Source of the DNA: Amycolatopsis sp. CA-230715
Lineage (GTDB): Bacteria; Actinomycetota; Actinomycetes; Mycobacteriales; Pseudonocardiaceae
Reading direction: 5' to 3'
Length of the DNA stretch: 64,000 nucleotides
Assembly (NCBI RefSeq): GCF_018736145.1
Contig: NZ_CP059997.1
Coordinates: 10,229,501 to 10,293,500 of the forward strand
The translations under genes and the position numbers were made by a program. This document shows positions 30,701 to 39,558 of this stretch, piece by piece; positions within the stretch are counted from its first letter, which is position 1; every line of letters begins with the position of its first letter. The notes below the pieces were generated by a model. That model was not told the origin of the DNA and ran no database searches. It saw only the letters and a list, made by a program, of their open reading frames with translations.

Positions 30701-33393
30701 CGGTGCACCACCTGCAGCGGCTGGTCGACGCCCTCCCACAGCACCGAAGTCCGGAGCACCGGCACCCGCTCGACCACGCGCTGCCAGGCCCTGCCCAGCG
30801 CGGCGTGCTCGGCGACGCCGTCGAGAAGCACGGTGAACTGGAAGAGGTAGACGCTCTTGTCGTCGGCGGTGAGCGTGTCGAACAGCATGCCGGTCTGCAT
30901 CGGCGTCAGCGGGTAGACGTCCTCGACCCGGTCCGGCTCCTTGACGAACCCCTCGAGCGCGGACCGGTTCAGCTTCGCCAGCGGGAAGTCGTGCGCACTG
31001 CCGTCCGCGGGCGTGGTCTCGCGCTCGTCGGCGTCGGTCACCGTCCCGGCCACCGAGGCCAGTTCGGCGATCGTCTGGTGCAGGAAGATGTCCCTGGCGC
31101 GCAGCACGACACCGCGCTCGCGCGCTCGCGAGACGATCTTCAGGTTGAGGATCGAGTCGCCGCCGAGGCGGAAGAAGTTGTCGTCCGCCCCGACCCGGTC
31201 GCGGCCGAACGCCTCGGCCCAGATCTCGGCCAGCACCGCCGCCACCCCGCCGTCCGGCGCGACGTACTCGCCCGCGACGACGGGTTCGGGCAGCGCGGCC
31301 CGGTCGATCTTGCCGTTCGGGGAGACCGGCAGCCGGTCCATGCCGACGAACCACGTCGGCACCAGATAGGACGGCACGCGTTCGGACAGGTAGTCGCGCA
31401 GGACCTCCTCGGCGGCATCGCCCACCACGTACGCGACGAGCCCGCGCGTTCCCGCGGAGTCCTCGCGCACCGCGACGAACGCTCCCGACACCGCGGGATG
31501 ACCGGCGAGGACCGATTCGATCTCACTGGGCTCGATGCGGAAGCCCCTGATCTTGACCTGGTCGTCGGCCCTGCCGACGAAATCGATCGCCCCGTCCTCC
31601 CCTCGGCGGACCAGATCACCGGTCCGGTACAGCCTGCCGCCGCGGCCGAAGGGATCGGCGACGAACCGTTCGGCGGTCAACGCCGGGCGGTTCGCGTAGC
31701 CGCGCGCCAGCCCGGCGCCACCGAGGTACAGCTCGCCCGGCACACCGGCCGGGACCGGCCGCAGCCGGTGGTCCAGCACGTAGGCGGTGGTGTTGTCCAT
31801 CGGCGAGCCGATCGGGGTCACCCGGCGGCGCACCTCCTCCTGGACGAGGCGGTGGCAGGTCGCGAACGTGGTCGTCTCGGTCGGCCCGTAGACGTGCACG
31901 ACGGTCGTTTCCCGGCAGGCGTCGAGCACTCGCGCCATCGCGGGAGCCGAAGCTGCCTCCCCGCCGGTCCACACCTGGCGGAGCCAGGCGAAGCACTCCG
32001 CGTCCTCGTCCGCCAGCAGGTTGAACAGCGCTGTGGTCAGGAAGAGCGAGGTCACCCCGCGCTCGCGGGCGGCGGTCCGGACGACCTCCGCGGTCAGCTC
32101 CCCGGTGGCCACCACGACCCGGCCCCCGTGCACGAGCGGGGTCCACACCTCGTAGGTCGCGGCGTCGAACGCGTGGGGCGAATGGAAGAGCACCCTCTCG
32201 TGCGCGCCACCGCGCCAGCACCGGTCCCAGACCAGGCTCACGATGTCGCGGTGGGTCACCGCCACGCCCTTCGGCCGCCCGGTCGAACCGGAGGTGTACA
32301 TGACGTAGGCGAGCTGGTCCGGGTGGTTCACCACCTCGGGCGCGCGGTCCCCGGCGGCCGCGTCCTCCCGGTCCGCGACGATCAGCGGCACCCCCGAGGC
32401 GCGAGCCGCGTCCTGGTGCCGTTCGTCGGTGAGCATCACCGTGGCGCCGGCGTCGCGCATCGACCACGCGAGGCGATCCGGTGGTGTGCTCGCGTGCACC
32501 GGTACGTACGCACCGCCCGCCTTGAGCACCGCCAGCATCGCGACGATCGCGTGCGCCGAGCGCCCCATCAGGAGACCGACGCGGGATTCGGTGGTGACGC
32601 CGTGCGCCGCCAGCTTCGCCGCCAGCCGGTTCGCCCTCCCGTCCAGCTCGGCGTAGCTCACCTCCGCGCCGTCGACTTCGAGCGCGACCGCGTCCGGTGT
32701 CGCACGCACCTGGCGCGCGAACAACGCGGGCACGGTGGCTTCGTCGGGGAGCTTCCGCGCGGTTTCGTTCCAGGAGAACAGGATCCGGTGCCGGTCGTCA
32801 TCGTCCAAAAGGGACAGATTGCCGACCTGGACGGCCGGGTTCTCCGCCACCGCCCGCACGACGAGCCCGAGATGTGCCGCCATGCGCGCCGCCGTCCCCG
32901 CCTCGAACAGCGCGGTGTCGTAGATCAGCACGAGTTCGGTTTCCCCGGCCTCCACGGTCAGTTCCGGGTTCGCGTCGTCCGGGAGCACGGCCGCGCCGCG
33001 CCGCTTCACCAGCACGGTGATCGCGCCGCGGCCGGCACCGCCCCGCTGGTAGGCGACGGCGGCGAAGAGCGCGTCGCGGGTGGCTTCGAGGTGGTCCAAA
33101 AAGGACCTATCGTTGTCCACTTCGGACGGCAATGCGTGCACGGCCTGGTCGGAGGCGACGCCGAGCACGAAGCGGTCCTTGCCGGAGTACCGGGCGAACA
33201 GCACCTGGCACGCCGCCACCACCAGGACGAACGGCGTGGTCCCGACGTCCTCGGCCAGCCGCGCCACGGTCGCCGCGACGGGCGCGGGCAGGCCGAGGTC
33301 CGCCCTCGCGGTCATCCGGACGGCGGCGGCCGAGCGCGGCCGGTCGGTGGGCAGCTCGACCGGGGACGGTCCGATAGCGGGCGAAGCACTCAT
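27790..33393 (-). CDS. NRPS-2, two modules: vestigial half C-A-T-C-A-T
   Basis: This 1867-residue synthetase opens at ATG 33393, five bases after AGGAGG; the GTG at 33396 is too close to that site. The first ~205 residues match only the second half of a condensation domain, beginning at the LPTDRPR region. The N-lobe with HHxxxDG is absent, and the later FVNT and RDPSRNP regions are eroded. Then A 215-720, T 735-800, C 825-1260 (DCL-type YPLTPMQ, active HHSVLDG), A 1275-1780, T 1795-1860. Pocket codes: D-A-Y-F-W-G-V-T-F (close to aliphatic Ile/Val codes) and D-G-W-S-S-G-I-L-A (not recognised). With no working first C domain it should act as an initiating enzyme. The C-A-T half is nearly identical to that of NRPS-1. 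Confidence 0.92.
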   Translation of the reverse strand: MSASPAIGPSPVELPTDRPRSAAAVRMTARADLGLPAPVAATVARLAEDVGTTPFVLVVAACQVLFARYSGKDRFVLGVASDQAVHALPSEVDNDRSFLDHLEATRDALFAAVAYQRGGAGRGAITVLVKRRGAAVLPDDANPELTVEAGETELVLIYDTALFEAGTAARMAAHLGLVVRAVAENPAVQVGNLSLLDDDDRHRILFSWNETARKLPDEATVPALFARQVRATPDAVALEVDGAEVSYAELDGRANRLAAKLAAHGVTTESRVGLLMGRSAHAIVAMLAVLKAGGAYVPVHASTPPDRLAWSMRDAGATVMLTDERHQDAARASGVPLIVADREDAAAGDRAPEVVNHPDQLAYVMYTSGSTGRPKGVAVTHRDIVSLVWDRCWRGGAHERVLFHSPHAFDAATYEVWTPLVHGGRVVVATGELTAEVVRTAARERGVTSLFLTTALFNLLADEDAECFAWLRQVWTGGEAASAPAMARVLDACRETTVVHVYGPTETTTFATCHRLVQEEVRRRVTPIGSPMDNTTAYVLDHRLRPVPAGVPGELYLGGAGLARGYANRPALTAERFVADPFGRGGRLYRTGDLVRRGEDGAIDFVGRADDQVKIRGFRIEPSEIESVLAGHPAVSGAFVAVREDSAGTRGLVAYVVGDAAEEVLRDYLSERVPSYLVPTWFVGMDRLPVSPNGKIDRAALPEPVVAGEYVAPDGGVAAVLAEIWAEAFGRDRVGADDNFFRLGGDSILNLKIVSRARERGVVLRARDIFLHQTIAELASVAGTVTDADERETTPADGSAHDFPLAKLNRSALEGFVKEPDRVEDVYPLTPMQTGMLFDTLTADDKSVYLFQFTVLLDGVAEHAALGRAWQRVVERVPVLRTSVLWEGVDQPLQVVHRDARMPVTELDWRAEAPAECERRLAELLAGDRAAGVDFATAPLARVTLVRLSGTRVQMVWTIHHSVLDGWSGAEVLSQLFACYAEETGGQVPERPAPRPFRDYVAWLIEQDESAAEAYWREALAGLTAPTPVPVDRAPAPGYRPRTDGTVVLELPVGLSAGLSVVARGVGVTVNAVVQGVWGVLLWRLGGGGEVCFGATVSGRSVGVVGVESVVGIVINTLPVRVGVVESVGVGEWLRGLQEAQAEARQFEYVSLSQVQGWSSVPRGVNLFDSIVAFENFPVDTEMATRCGLEVVRSDASGDTNSPLIVVVEPGERLTVKFFYDPALFDESTVVGLAERVRVLFEAVVADPGMRVGELPVVPEWERRLVLEEWTDTGSGYSVERVVHEVIAEHGRRCPDAVAVVRDGVSLSYGELAERSDRVAGGLVARGVGRGDLVGLALGRGIDLVVAIVAVLKAGGAYVPVDPEYPPDRVGYMVAQTRPVVLVTEPDLVDRFRGTAPESDVCTVDDLRDGPPMTVPVPVGPGDLAYVVYTSGSTGRPKGVMIEHRSLYNVILAACAESEITPDSRVLHFCSPSFDGGVWEIFTALIAGATLVLVRPEARYDVRLLARQIEEDRVTVVSLPPALLQTMDPSGLTGLRAVSSGGDVLSRELAAVWSVGRRLVNIYGPSEAALAVTLCRVGVVDRSVPLGSPVPNTRLYVLDGWLRVVPVGVAGELYVGGVGVGRGYVGRAGLTAERFVADLFGPAGGRLYRTGDVVRWRRDGTLEFVGRADDQVKVRGFRVEPAEVENALVRHPGVAEAAVVVRQDTGTDKRLIAYTVATNGNPPGIDTLRTHLAELLPDYMMPTAYVTLTTLPLNPNGKVDKTALPEPDRAATTSTEYVAPRNETEEALARMLSEILGVERIGATDDFFDLGGDSITSLRLTSRIRSTFDIDISPREVFDTPTVGGLSACLRDKILTKLERLAASGSA
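28086..30255 (-). repeat. 2.2-kb C-A-T duplication with two divergent islands, copy in NRPS-2
   Basis: This segment matches 33708-35877 in NRPS-1 (offset 5622). Identity is broken only by a 140-base island at 28779-28918, inside the A-domain pocket region, and a ~103-base island at 29737-29839 in the back part of the C domain. The flanks are essentially identical. Confidence 0.88.
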
Positions 33394-33402
33394 CACGGCC
33401 TC

Positions 33403-36400
33403 CTAGTCAGATCCGGCCACATTGGTGCCGAGGGCTCGTTCCAGGTTCGTCAGGATCTGTTCCTGGATACTGTCCGCGAGCCGGGCGACGGTCGGGTTGT
33501 CGAACACTTCGCGCGGGGAGATGTCGATGTCGAAAGTGGACCGGATCCGCGAGGTGAGCCGGACGCTGGTGATGGAATCCCCGCCGAGGTCGAAGAAGTC
33601 GTCGTCCACGCCGACCCGCTCGGCGCCGAGCAGGTCCGCCCAGATCCGCACCAGCACCTCTTCGGTGGCGTCGCCAGGCGGCCGGTACGTGACCACCGCG
33701 CTGCTCTCCCTGTCGGGTTCGGGTAGTGCGGTCTTGTCCACTTTTCCGTTGGGGTTGAGGGGGAGTGTGGTGAGGGTGACGTAGGCGGTGGGCATCATGT
33801 AGTCGGGGAGGAGTTCGGCGAGGTGGGTGCGCAGGGTGTCGATGCCGGGTGGGTTTCCGTTGGTGGCGACGGTGTAGGCGATCAGGCGTTTGTCGGTTCC
33901 GGTGTCCTGGCGGACCACGACGGCGGCTTCGGCGACACCGGGGTGGCGTACCAGTGCGTTTTCCACTTCGGCGGGTTCCACCCGGAATCCCCGCACCTTC
34001 ACCTGGTCGTCGGCCCTGCCGACGAACTCCAGGGTCCCGTCCCGGCGCCACCGCACCACGTCCCCGGTCCGGTACAGCCGCCCGCCCGCCGGGCCGAACA
34101 GGTCCGCCACGAACCGCTCCGCGGTCAGCCCCGCACGACCCACATACCCACGCCCCACACCCACACCACCCACATACAACTCACCGGCCACCCCCACCGG
34201 CACCACCCGCAACCACCCGTCCAACACGTACAACCGCGTATTCGGCACCGGCGACCCCAACGGCACCGACCGATCCACCACACCCACCCGGCACAACGTC
34301 ACCGCCAACGCCGCCTCACTCGGCCCATAGATATTCACCAACCGACGCCCCACCGACCACACCGCCGCCAACTCCCGCGACAACACATCCCCACCGCTGG
34401 CGACGCTGCGCACGGAAGGCAGCGCGCCGGCGTCCAAAGCGGACAGAACCGCGGGCGGCAGGGACAGCGCGGTCACCTCGTTGTCCCGGATGAGCCGGTT
34501 CAACCGCGCGCGGTCGTACTGCGCGTCGCGGTCGGACACGACGAGGGTGGCGCCTGCGATGAGGGCGGTGAAGATCTCCCAGACACCGCCGTCGAAGCTG
34601 GGTGAGCAGAAGTGCAGGACCCGGCTGTCCGGGGTGATCTCCGATTCCGCGCACGCGGCCAGGATCACGTTGTACAACGACCGGTGCTCGATCATCACCC
34701 CTTTCGGGCGGCCGGTCGATCCCGACGTGTACACCACATACGCCAGATCACCCGGCCCCACCGGCACCGGCACGGTCATCGGCGGCCCGTCCCGTAGATC
34801 GTCCACAGTGCACACATCGGATTCCGGTGCGGTGCCACGGAAACGGTCCACCAGGTCCGGCTCGGTGACCAGCACCACCGGGCGCGTCTGGGCCACCATG
34901 TACCCCACCCGATCCGGCGGATACTCCGGATCCACCGGCACATACGCCCCACCCGCCTTGAGCACCGCCACGATCGCCACCACCAGATCGATCCCCCGCC
35001 CCAACGCCAACCCCACCAAATCCCCGCGGCCCACACCCCGCGCCACCAGACCGCCCGCGACCCGATCCGACCGCTCCGCCAACTCCCCGTACGACAACGA
35101 CACCCCGTCCCGCACCACCGCCACCGCGTCCGGACACCGCCGCCCGTGCTCCGCGATCACCTCGTGCACCACCCGCTCCACCGAATACCCCGACCCCGTA
35201 TCCGTCCACTCCTCCAGCACCAGCCGCCGCTCCCACTCCGGCACCACCGGCAACTCCCCCACCCGCATCCCCGGATCCGCCACCACCGCCTCGAACAACA
35301 CCCGAACCCGCTCCGCCAACCCCACCACCGTCGACTCATCGAACAACGCCGGGTCATAGAGGAAGCGCAAGCGCATCCGCTCGCCGGGATGCACGATCAC
35401 GTTCAACGGGTAGTTGGTGTCGCTCGTGGCCGTGAAGTCCTCGAGCGCCAATCCGTGCCTGGTGGCCATTTCGGTGTCCACGGGGAAGTTCTCGAACGCC
35501 ACGATGCTGTCGAACAGATTCACCCCGCGCGGCACCGAACTCCACCCCTGCACCTGCGACAGGGACACGTACTCGAACTGCCGAGCCTCCGCCTGCGCCT
35601 CCTGCAACCCCCGCAACCACTCCCCCACCCCCACCGACTCCACCACACCCACCCGCACCGGCAACGTATTGATCACAATCCCCACCACCGACTCCACCCC
35701 CACCACACCCACCGAACGACCCGACACCGTCGCCCCGAAACACACCTCACCCCCACCACCCAACCGCCACAACAACACCCCCCACACACCCTGCACCACC
35801 GCATTCACCGTCACCCCAACCCCACGAGCCACCACCGACAACCCCGCAGACAACCCCACCGGCAACTCCAGCACCACTTCGGCGGACGCCGCGGTGCGGT
35901 GGTTGCCCACCGCCGGGCGGTCGAAGGGAAGCTCGGTCGGCGCGAGGAACCCGTCCAGGCGCGCACGCCAGAACCGCTCGGCCGCGGCGGGGTCCTGCTC
36001 CAGCAACCAGCCGACGTAGTCACGGAACGGGCGCGCCGGCGCGATGTCCGGAGCCCGATCGCCGACGATTCCGGCGTACTCGCCGAGCACCTCCGCCAGC
36101 ACCCGCATCGCGCTCCACCCGTCCAGCAGCGCGTGGTGCACCGTCCACAAGAGATGGACGCGCGACTCGTCCAGCACCGCAACGGCGACCCGCATCAGTG
36201 GCGCGGCATCGAGGTCGAACGCGGTCCCGCGCTGCGCCGCCAGATGCGCCGCGACGGCGTCCTCCCGCTCGGTCTCGTCCAGCCCGCGCCAGTCCAGCTC
36301 GGTCACCGGCAGCGCGACCGGGGACCGGACGACCTGCAGCGGCTGCCGCAACCCCTCCCACACGAACGACGTCCGCAGCACCGGTGTCCGGTCGACCACC

Positions 36401-38493
36401 CGCTGCCAGGCGACCGCGAACTGCTCCGGCTTCGCCACGCCGCCGAGGCGCATCGACAGCTGCTGCAGGTACGGGGTCCGGTCACCGTCCACCAGGTTGT
36501 GGAACAGCATCCCGTTCTGCGTCGGGGTGAGCGGGTAGGCGTCGTCGACACCGGGTGCGCCCGCGATCCGGTCGAGTTCGGCGCGCCCGTCCCCGGACAG
36601 CCCGAACGACCGGGCCGCCGGTTCGGCCGCGACCGCTCCGGTCGCGGTGACCAGCGGCGCGAGCTCCGCGATGGTCGGCTTCAGGAAGAGGTCCTTCGAC
36701 GAGATCCCGATTCCCGCCTCGCGCGCGAGCGAAACCACCTTCAGGCAGAGGATGGAGTCGCCGCCGAGTGCGAAGAAGTCGTCGGTCACCCCGACCGGGT
36801 CGACGCCGAGCACCTCGGCCCAGATCCTGGCCAGTGCCGCTTCCAGCGGTGTCGACGGCGCCTCCGGCACCCTTTCGTCCACTGTGGACTCCGGGGCGGG
36901 CAGCGCACGGCGGTCCACCTTTCCGTTGGGGGTCAACGGCATCCGGTCCAGCACGGTGACCGACGAGGGCACCATGTGCTCGGGAAGAACGGTACCGGCG
37001 AAGCCGCGGAGCGCGCCGGGGTCGGCGGCCGCACCCGCCTCGGGCACGACGTAGGCCGCCAAGCGCTTCAAGCCCGGCAGGTCCTCGCGCACCACGACCG
37101 CGGCCTGGGCGATCCCGGCCCGGCCCGCGAGCACGGTCTCGATCTCACCGAGCTCGATCCGGAACCCCCTGACCTTGACCTGGTCGTCCACCCTGCCGAC
37201 GAACTCGAGGCTCCCGTCGTGGCGCCACCGGACGACGTCGCCCGTCCGGTAGAGGCGGCCGCCGCGCTCGCCGAACGGATCGGCCACGAACCGCCCGGCG
37301 GTCAGCGCGGAGCGGCGCAGGAATCCCCTGCCTAGCCCGTCGCCCGCGATGTAGGCCTCGCCCGGTTCACCGACCGGCACCGGCCGGAGGTCGTCCCCGA
37401 GCACGTACACCCGCGTGTTCGGCAGGCAGCGGCCGATCGGGATCGGTTCCCCCGGCGGCGCCATCGGGTCGAACGCGCTGCAACAGGTCACCGCCGAGCA
37501 TTCCGTCGGCCCGTACACGTTCACGATCCGCAGTTCCGGGAAGCGCTCGGTGACGCGGGCACAGTGACCGGGCGAGAGCACCTCACCGCCGACGACCACT
37601 TGGCGGACGCCATCGAACACCTCCGTGCCCGCCTCGACGAGCGCGTGGAAGAACCCGGTGGTGAACACCAGCGTGGTGACCCGGTTGGCGGTCACGAACG
37701 CGCGGATGCGGTCCACCGTGGGCGCGCCCGCCGGGTAGACCGCGAGGCAGGACCCGGACAGCAGCGCGTTCCACGTTTCGAACGCCGAGGCGTCGAAGGA
37801 CGGGGTGGCCACCTGGCCGACGACCTCGGAGCCGTCGAAGGTGGCCACGCCGCCGGGACGGACGAGGCGGACAAGCGCGCGGTGCGGCAGGAGCGCGCCC
37901 TTGGGCGTGCCGGTCGACCCGGAGGTGTACAGCACGGCGGCGGTGCCGCGCGGATCGACGCGCACCAGCGGCGCCGTCCCCGGGTGGGCCGCGATCGCCT
38001 CCCGCGCTTCGTCGAGCACCAGCAGCGCCGTGCCGTCCGGGAGCGCGTTCGCGAACCGCCGCTCGGTGAGCACCAGCGCCGCGCCGGTGTCCTCGGTCAT
38101 GAACGACAACCGTTCGGCGGGGTAGTGCGGATCGAACGGGACGTAACCGCCGCCTGCCTTGAGCACCGCCAGTTCCGCGACGACCAGGTCCACGCCGCGT
38201 TCCAGGCACACGCCGACCAACGTCTCCGGCCCGACGCCCCGCGCGACCAGCTCGTGCGCCAGGCGGTTCGCGCGCGCGTCGAGATCGGCGTAACCGACGT
38301 CGACACCGTCGTACCGGACGGCGGGCGCCTCCGGTGCGAGGCGTGCCCGTTCTTCGAACAGCTCGTGCAGGCAGCGGTCCGACGGGTAGTCCGCACCGGT
38401 GTCGAACCACCGGGGTCGCGGCATCCGCCTCCCGAGCGGATCCGGACCACCCTCGTCCACGGTCGTACCCTCCCGGGATCGCAACCCGTCCAC
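33403..38493 (-). CDS. NRPS-1, initiating two-module synthetase: A-T-C-A-T
   Basis: The frame is open from 38658, but the start is probably GTG 38493, ten bases after GAGGAG, giving 1696 residues; earlier codons overlap the methyltransferase gene. Domains: A about 28-535, T 545-615 (LGGDSI), C 635-1070 (YPLTPTQ, HHALLDG), A 1080-1590, T 1605-1680. There is no N-terminal C domain, so it starts a chain. Pocket codes by eye are D-A-F-V-V-G-V-A-V and D-G-W-S-A-G-I-L-A; I recognise neither. Beta-methyl-aromatic or chloro-tryptophan residues are candidates because the cluster encodes enzymes for both. The C domain is of the DCL sequence type although module 1 has no E domain. Nine bases separate its TAG from the NRPS-2 start. 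Confidence 0.92.
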   Translation of the reverse strand: MDGLRSREGTTVDEGGPDPLGRRMPRPRWFDTGADYPSDRCLHELFEERARLAPEAPAVRYDGVDVGYADLDARANRLAHELVARGVGPETLVGVCLERGVDLVVAELAVLKAGGGYVPFDPHYPAERLSFMTEDTGAALVLTERRFANALPDGTALLVLDEAREAIAAHPGTAPLVRVDPRGTAAVLYTSGSTGTPKGALLPHRALVRLVRPGGVATFDGSEVVGQVATPSFDASAFETWNALLSGSCLAVYPAGAPTVDRIRAFVTANRVTTLVFTTGFFHALVEAGTEVFDGVRQVVVGGEVLSPGHCARVTERFPELRIVNVYGPTECSAVTCCSAFDPMAPPGEPIPIGRCLPNTRVYVLGDDLRPVPVGEPGEAYIAGDGLGRGFLRRSALTAGRFVADPFGERGGRLYRTGDVVRWRHDGSLEFVGRVDDQVKVRGFRIELGEIETVLAGRAGIAQAAVVVREDLPGLKRLAAYVVPEAGAAADPGALRGFAGTVLPEHMVPSSVTVLDRMPLTPNGKVDRRALPAPESTVDERVPEAPSTPLEAALARIWAEVLGVDPVGVTDDFFALGGDSILCLKVVSLAREAGIGISSKDLFLKPTIAELAPLVTATGAVAAEPAARSFGLSGDGRAELDRIAGAPGVDDAYPLTPTQNGMLFHNLVDGDRTPYLQQLSMRLGGVAKPEQFAVAWQRVVDRTPVLRTSFVWEGLRQPLQVVRSPVALPVTELDWRGLDETEREDAVAAHLAAQRGTAFDLDAAPLMRVAVAVLDESRVHLLWTVHHALLDGWSAMRVLAEVLGEYAGIVGDRAPDIAPARPFRDYVGWLLEQDPAAAERFWRARLDGFLAPTELPFDRPAVGNHRTAASAEVVLELPVGLSAGLSVVARGVGVTVNAVVQGVWGVLLWRLGGGGEVCFGATVSGRSVGVVGVESVVGIVINTLPVRVGVVESVGVGEWLRGLQEAQAEARQFEYVSLSQVQGWSSVPRGVNLFDSIVAFENFPVDTEMATRHGLALEDFTATSDTNYPLNVIVHPGERMRLRFLYDPALFDESTVVGLAERVRVLFEAVVADPGMRVGELPVVPEWERRLVLEEWTDTGSGYSVERVVHEVIAEHGRRCPDAVAVVRDGVSLSYGELAERSDRVAGGLVARGVGRGDLVGLALGRGIDLVVAIVAVLKAGGAYVPVDPEYPPDRVGYMVAQTRPVVLVTEPDLVDRFRGTAPESDVCTVDDLRDGPPMTVPVPVGPGDLAYVVYTSGSTGRPKGVMIEHRSLYNVILAACAESEITPDSRVLHFCSPSFDGGVWEIFTALIAGATLVVSDRDAQYDRARLNRLIRDNEVTALSLPPAVLSALDAGALPSVRSVASGGDVLSRELAAVWSVGRRLVNIYGPSEAALAVTLCRVGVVDRSVPLGSPVPNTRLYVLDGWLRVVPVGVAGELYVGGVGVGRGYVGRAGLTAERFVADLFGPAGGRLYRTGDVVRWRRDGTLEFVGRADDQVKVRGFRVEPAEVENALVRHPGVAEAAVVVRQDTGTDKRLIAYTVATNGNPPGIDTLRTHLAELLPDYMMPTAYVTLTTLPLNPNGKVDKTALPEPDRESSAVVTYRPPGDATEEVLVRIWADLLGAERVGVDDDFFDLGGDSITSVRLTSRIRSTFDIDISPREVFDNPTVARLADSIQEQILTNLERALGTNVAGSD
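33708..35877 (-). repeat. 2.2-kb C-A-T duplication with two divergent islands, copy in NRPS-1
   Basis: This is the partner of 28086-30255, with islands at 34401-34540 and about 35359-35461. Both islands keep exactly the same length as in NRPS-2. Confidence 0.88.
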
Positions 38494-38539
38494 GTTCGTG
38501 CTTCTCCTCAGGCAGTAGGGCGGATTCGCTGGCGGCGCG

Positions 38540-39544
38540 TCATTCGAGTTCGAAGACCACCGAAACGGTGAGGGTGTCGATGAGGTGCTTGCGCACGCAG
38601 CGCCAGCCGCCCTCCTCGAACACGCCGTCCCATTCGTCGATGGTCGGCAGGTAGACACCCATCAGGTCGTGGCCGACCTCGAAGCCGAGGGTGAAGATCG
38701 GCAGCCGGTCGTCCGGGATGCCCGAGGTCCTGGTCGCGTCGCCGAGCAGGAACCGCCGGACTTTCGGGAACGCCTCGCGGATCCGCCGCAGCGACGCGAC
38801 GCAGTTCTCCCTCGGCCACAGATCGTGGCCCATCATGAAGCAGGTCAGGAGTTCGACGTCGGCGAACTCGGGACGCGGGTCGAGCGCTCGCGCGTCGCCG
38901 TCGAGGAACGTGATCTGCCCGGCGAGGCCCTGGTTCGCCACTTCGCGGGTCGCCATGTCCAGTGCCGGGCCCGCGATGTCGACCCCGACCCCGCGCGTCC
39001 CCGGGTACTTCTTCGCGATCTGGATGAGCCGTTGCCCGCTCCCGGTGCCGAGATCGGCCACGGAGGAGAACGGGAAGTCGAGCCCGTCCATGGCCTGCCA
39101 GAAAGCCGGGTCGAAGAAGCGCTCGTTGATCTCGCGGCAGGCGAAGCTGATCGCCGCCGAATCGCGCCGGTAGTAGTCGCCGACCCGGTTCGCGTTGCGC
39201 AGCACGTACGGCATCCGCTGGAACAGTTCCCCGGACCCCTGGGTGAGCCAGTGGAACAGGGAGCGGTTCCGGTATGCCTCGGCGAAGTTCGCGCCGGTCA
39301 GTACGAGGTTGTTGCGGCGCTCGACGATCCGCACGCTCGCCAGCGCGGCGAACATGCCCTTCGTCGACGCCGGGTGCAGGTCGTGGCGGGCGGCGAAGTC
39401 GAGCGCGTCGAGCTTGCCGTGCTCCTCGAGTTCGTCGAGCGCGCCGACCTCCCACGCCGCTCCTACCGCGGCCGCCGCGACGGCCGAATTGAACACGTCG
39501 GCGGTCGCGCGCCGCGTGTCGGTTTCCTCTGTGCTCACGTTCAT
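38540..39544 (-). CDS. mppJ: MppJ-like alpha-keto acid beta-C-methyltransferase
   Basis: This 334-residue SAM enzyme has an N-terminal winged-helix/dimerisation part and a Rossmann domain with motif DLGTGSG (164-170). MppJ of mannopeptimycin C-methylates phenylpyruvate at C3 using a bound iron. The putative metal ligands in M-G-H240-D241 and G-H292-D are present, and the last residues (SVVFELE) are as I remember them for MppJ. The product would be beta-methyl-phenylpyruvate, transaminated to beta-methyl-Phe. ATG 39544 follows GGAGAAGG. It is followed after 46 bases by NRPS-1 and preceded by a paralogue, so a building block for NRPS-1/2 is likely. The exact keto acid (phenyl-, indole- or guanidino-) cannot be fixed from sequence. 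Confidence 0.85.
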   Translation of the reverse strand: MNVSTEETDTRRATADVFNSAVAAAAVGAAWEVGALDELEEHGKLDALDFAARHDLHPASTKGMFAALASVRIVERRNNLVLTGANFAEAYRNRSLFHWLTQGSGELFQRMPYVLRNANRVGDYYRRDSAAISFACREINERFFDPAFWQAMDGLDFPFSSVADLGTGSGQRLIQIAKKYPGTRGVGVDIAGPALDMATREVANQGLAGQITFLDGDARALDPRPEFADVELLTCFMMGHDLWPRENCVASLRRIREAFPKVRRFLLGDATRTSGIPDDRLPIFTLGFEVGHDLMGVYLPTIDEWDGVFEEGGWRCVRKHLIDTLTVSVVFELE

Positions 39545-39558
39545 CGCCTTCTCCAGCC

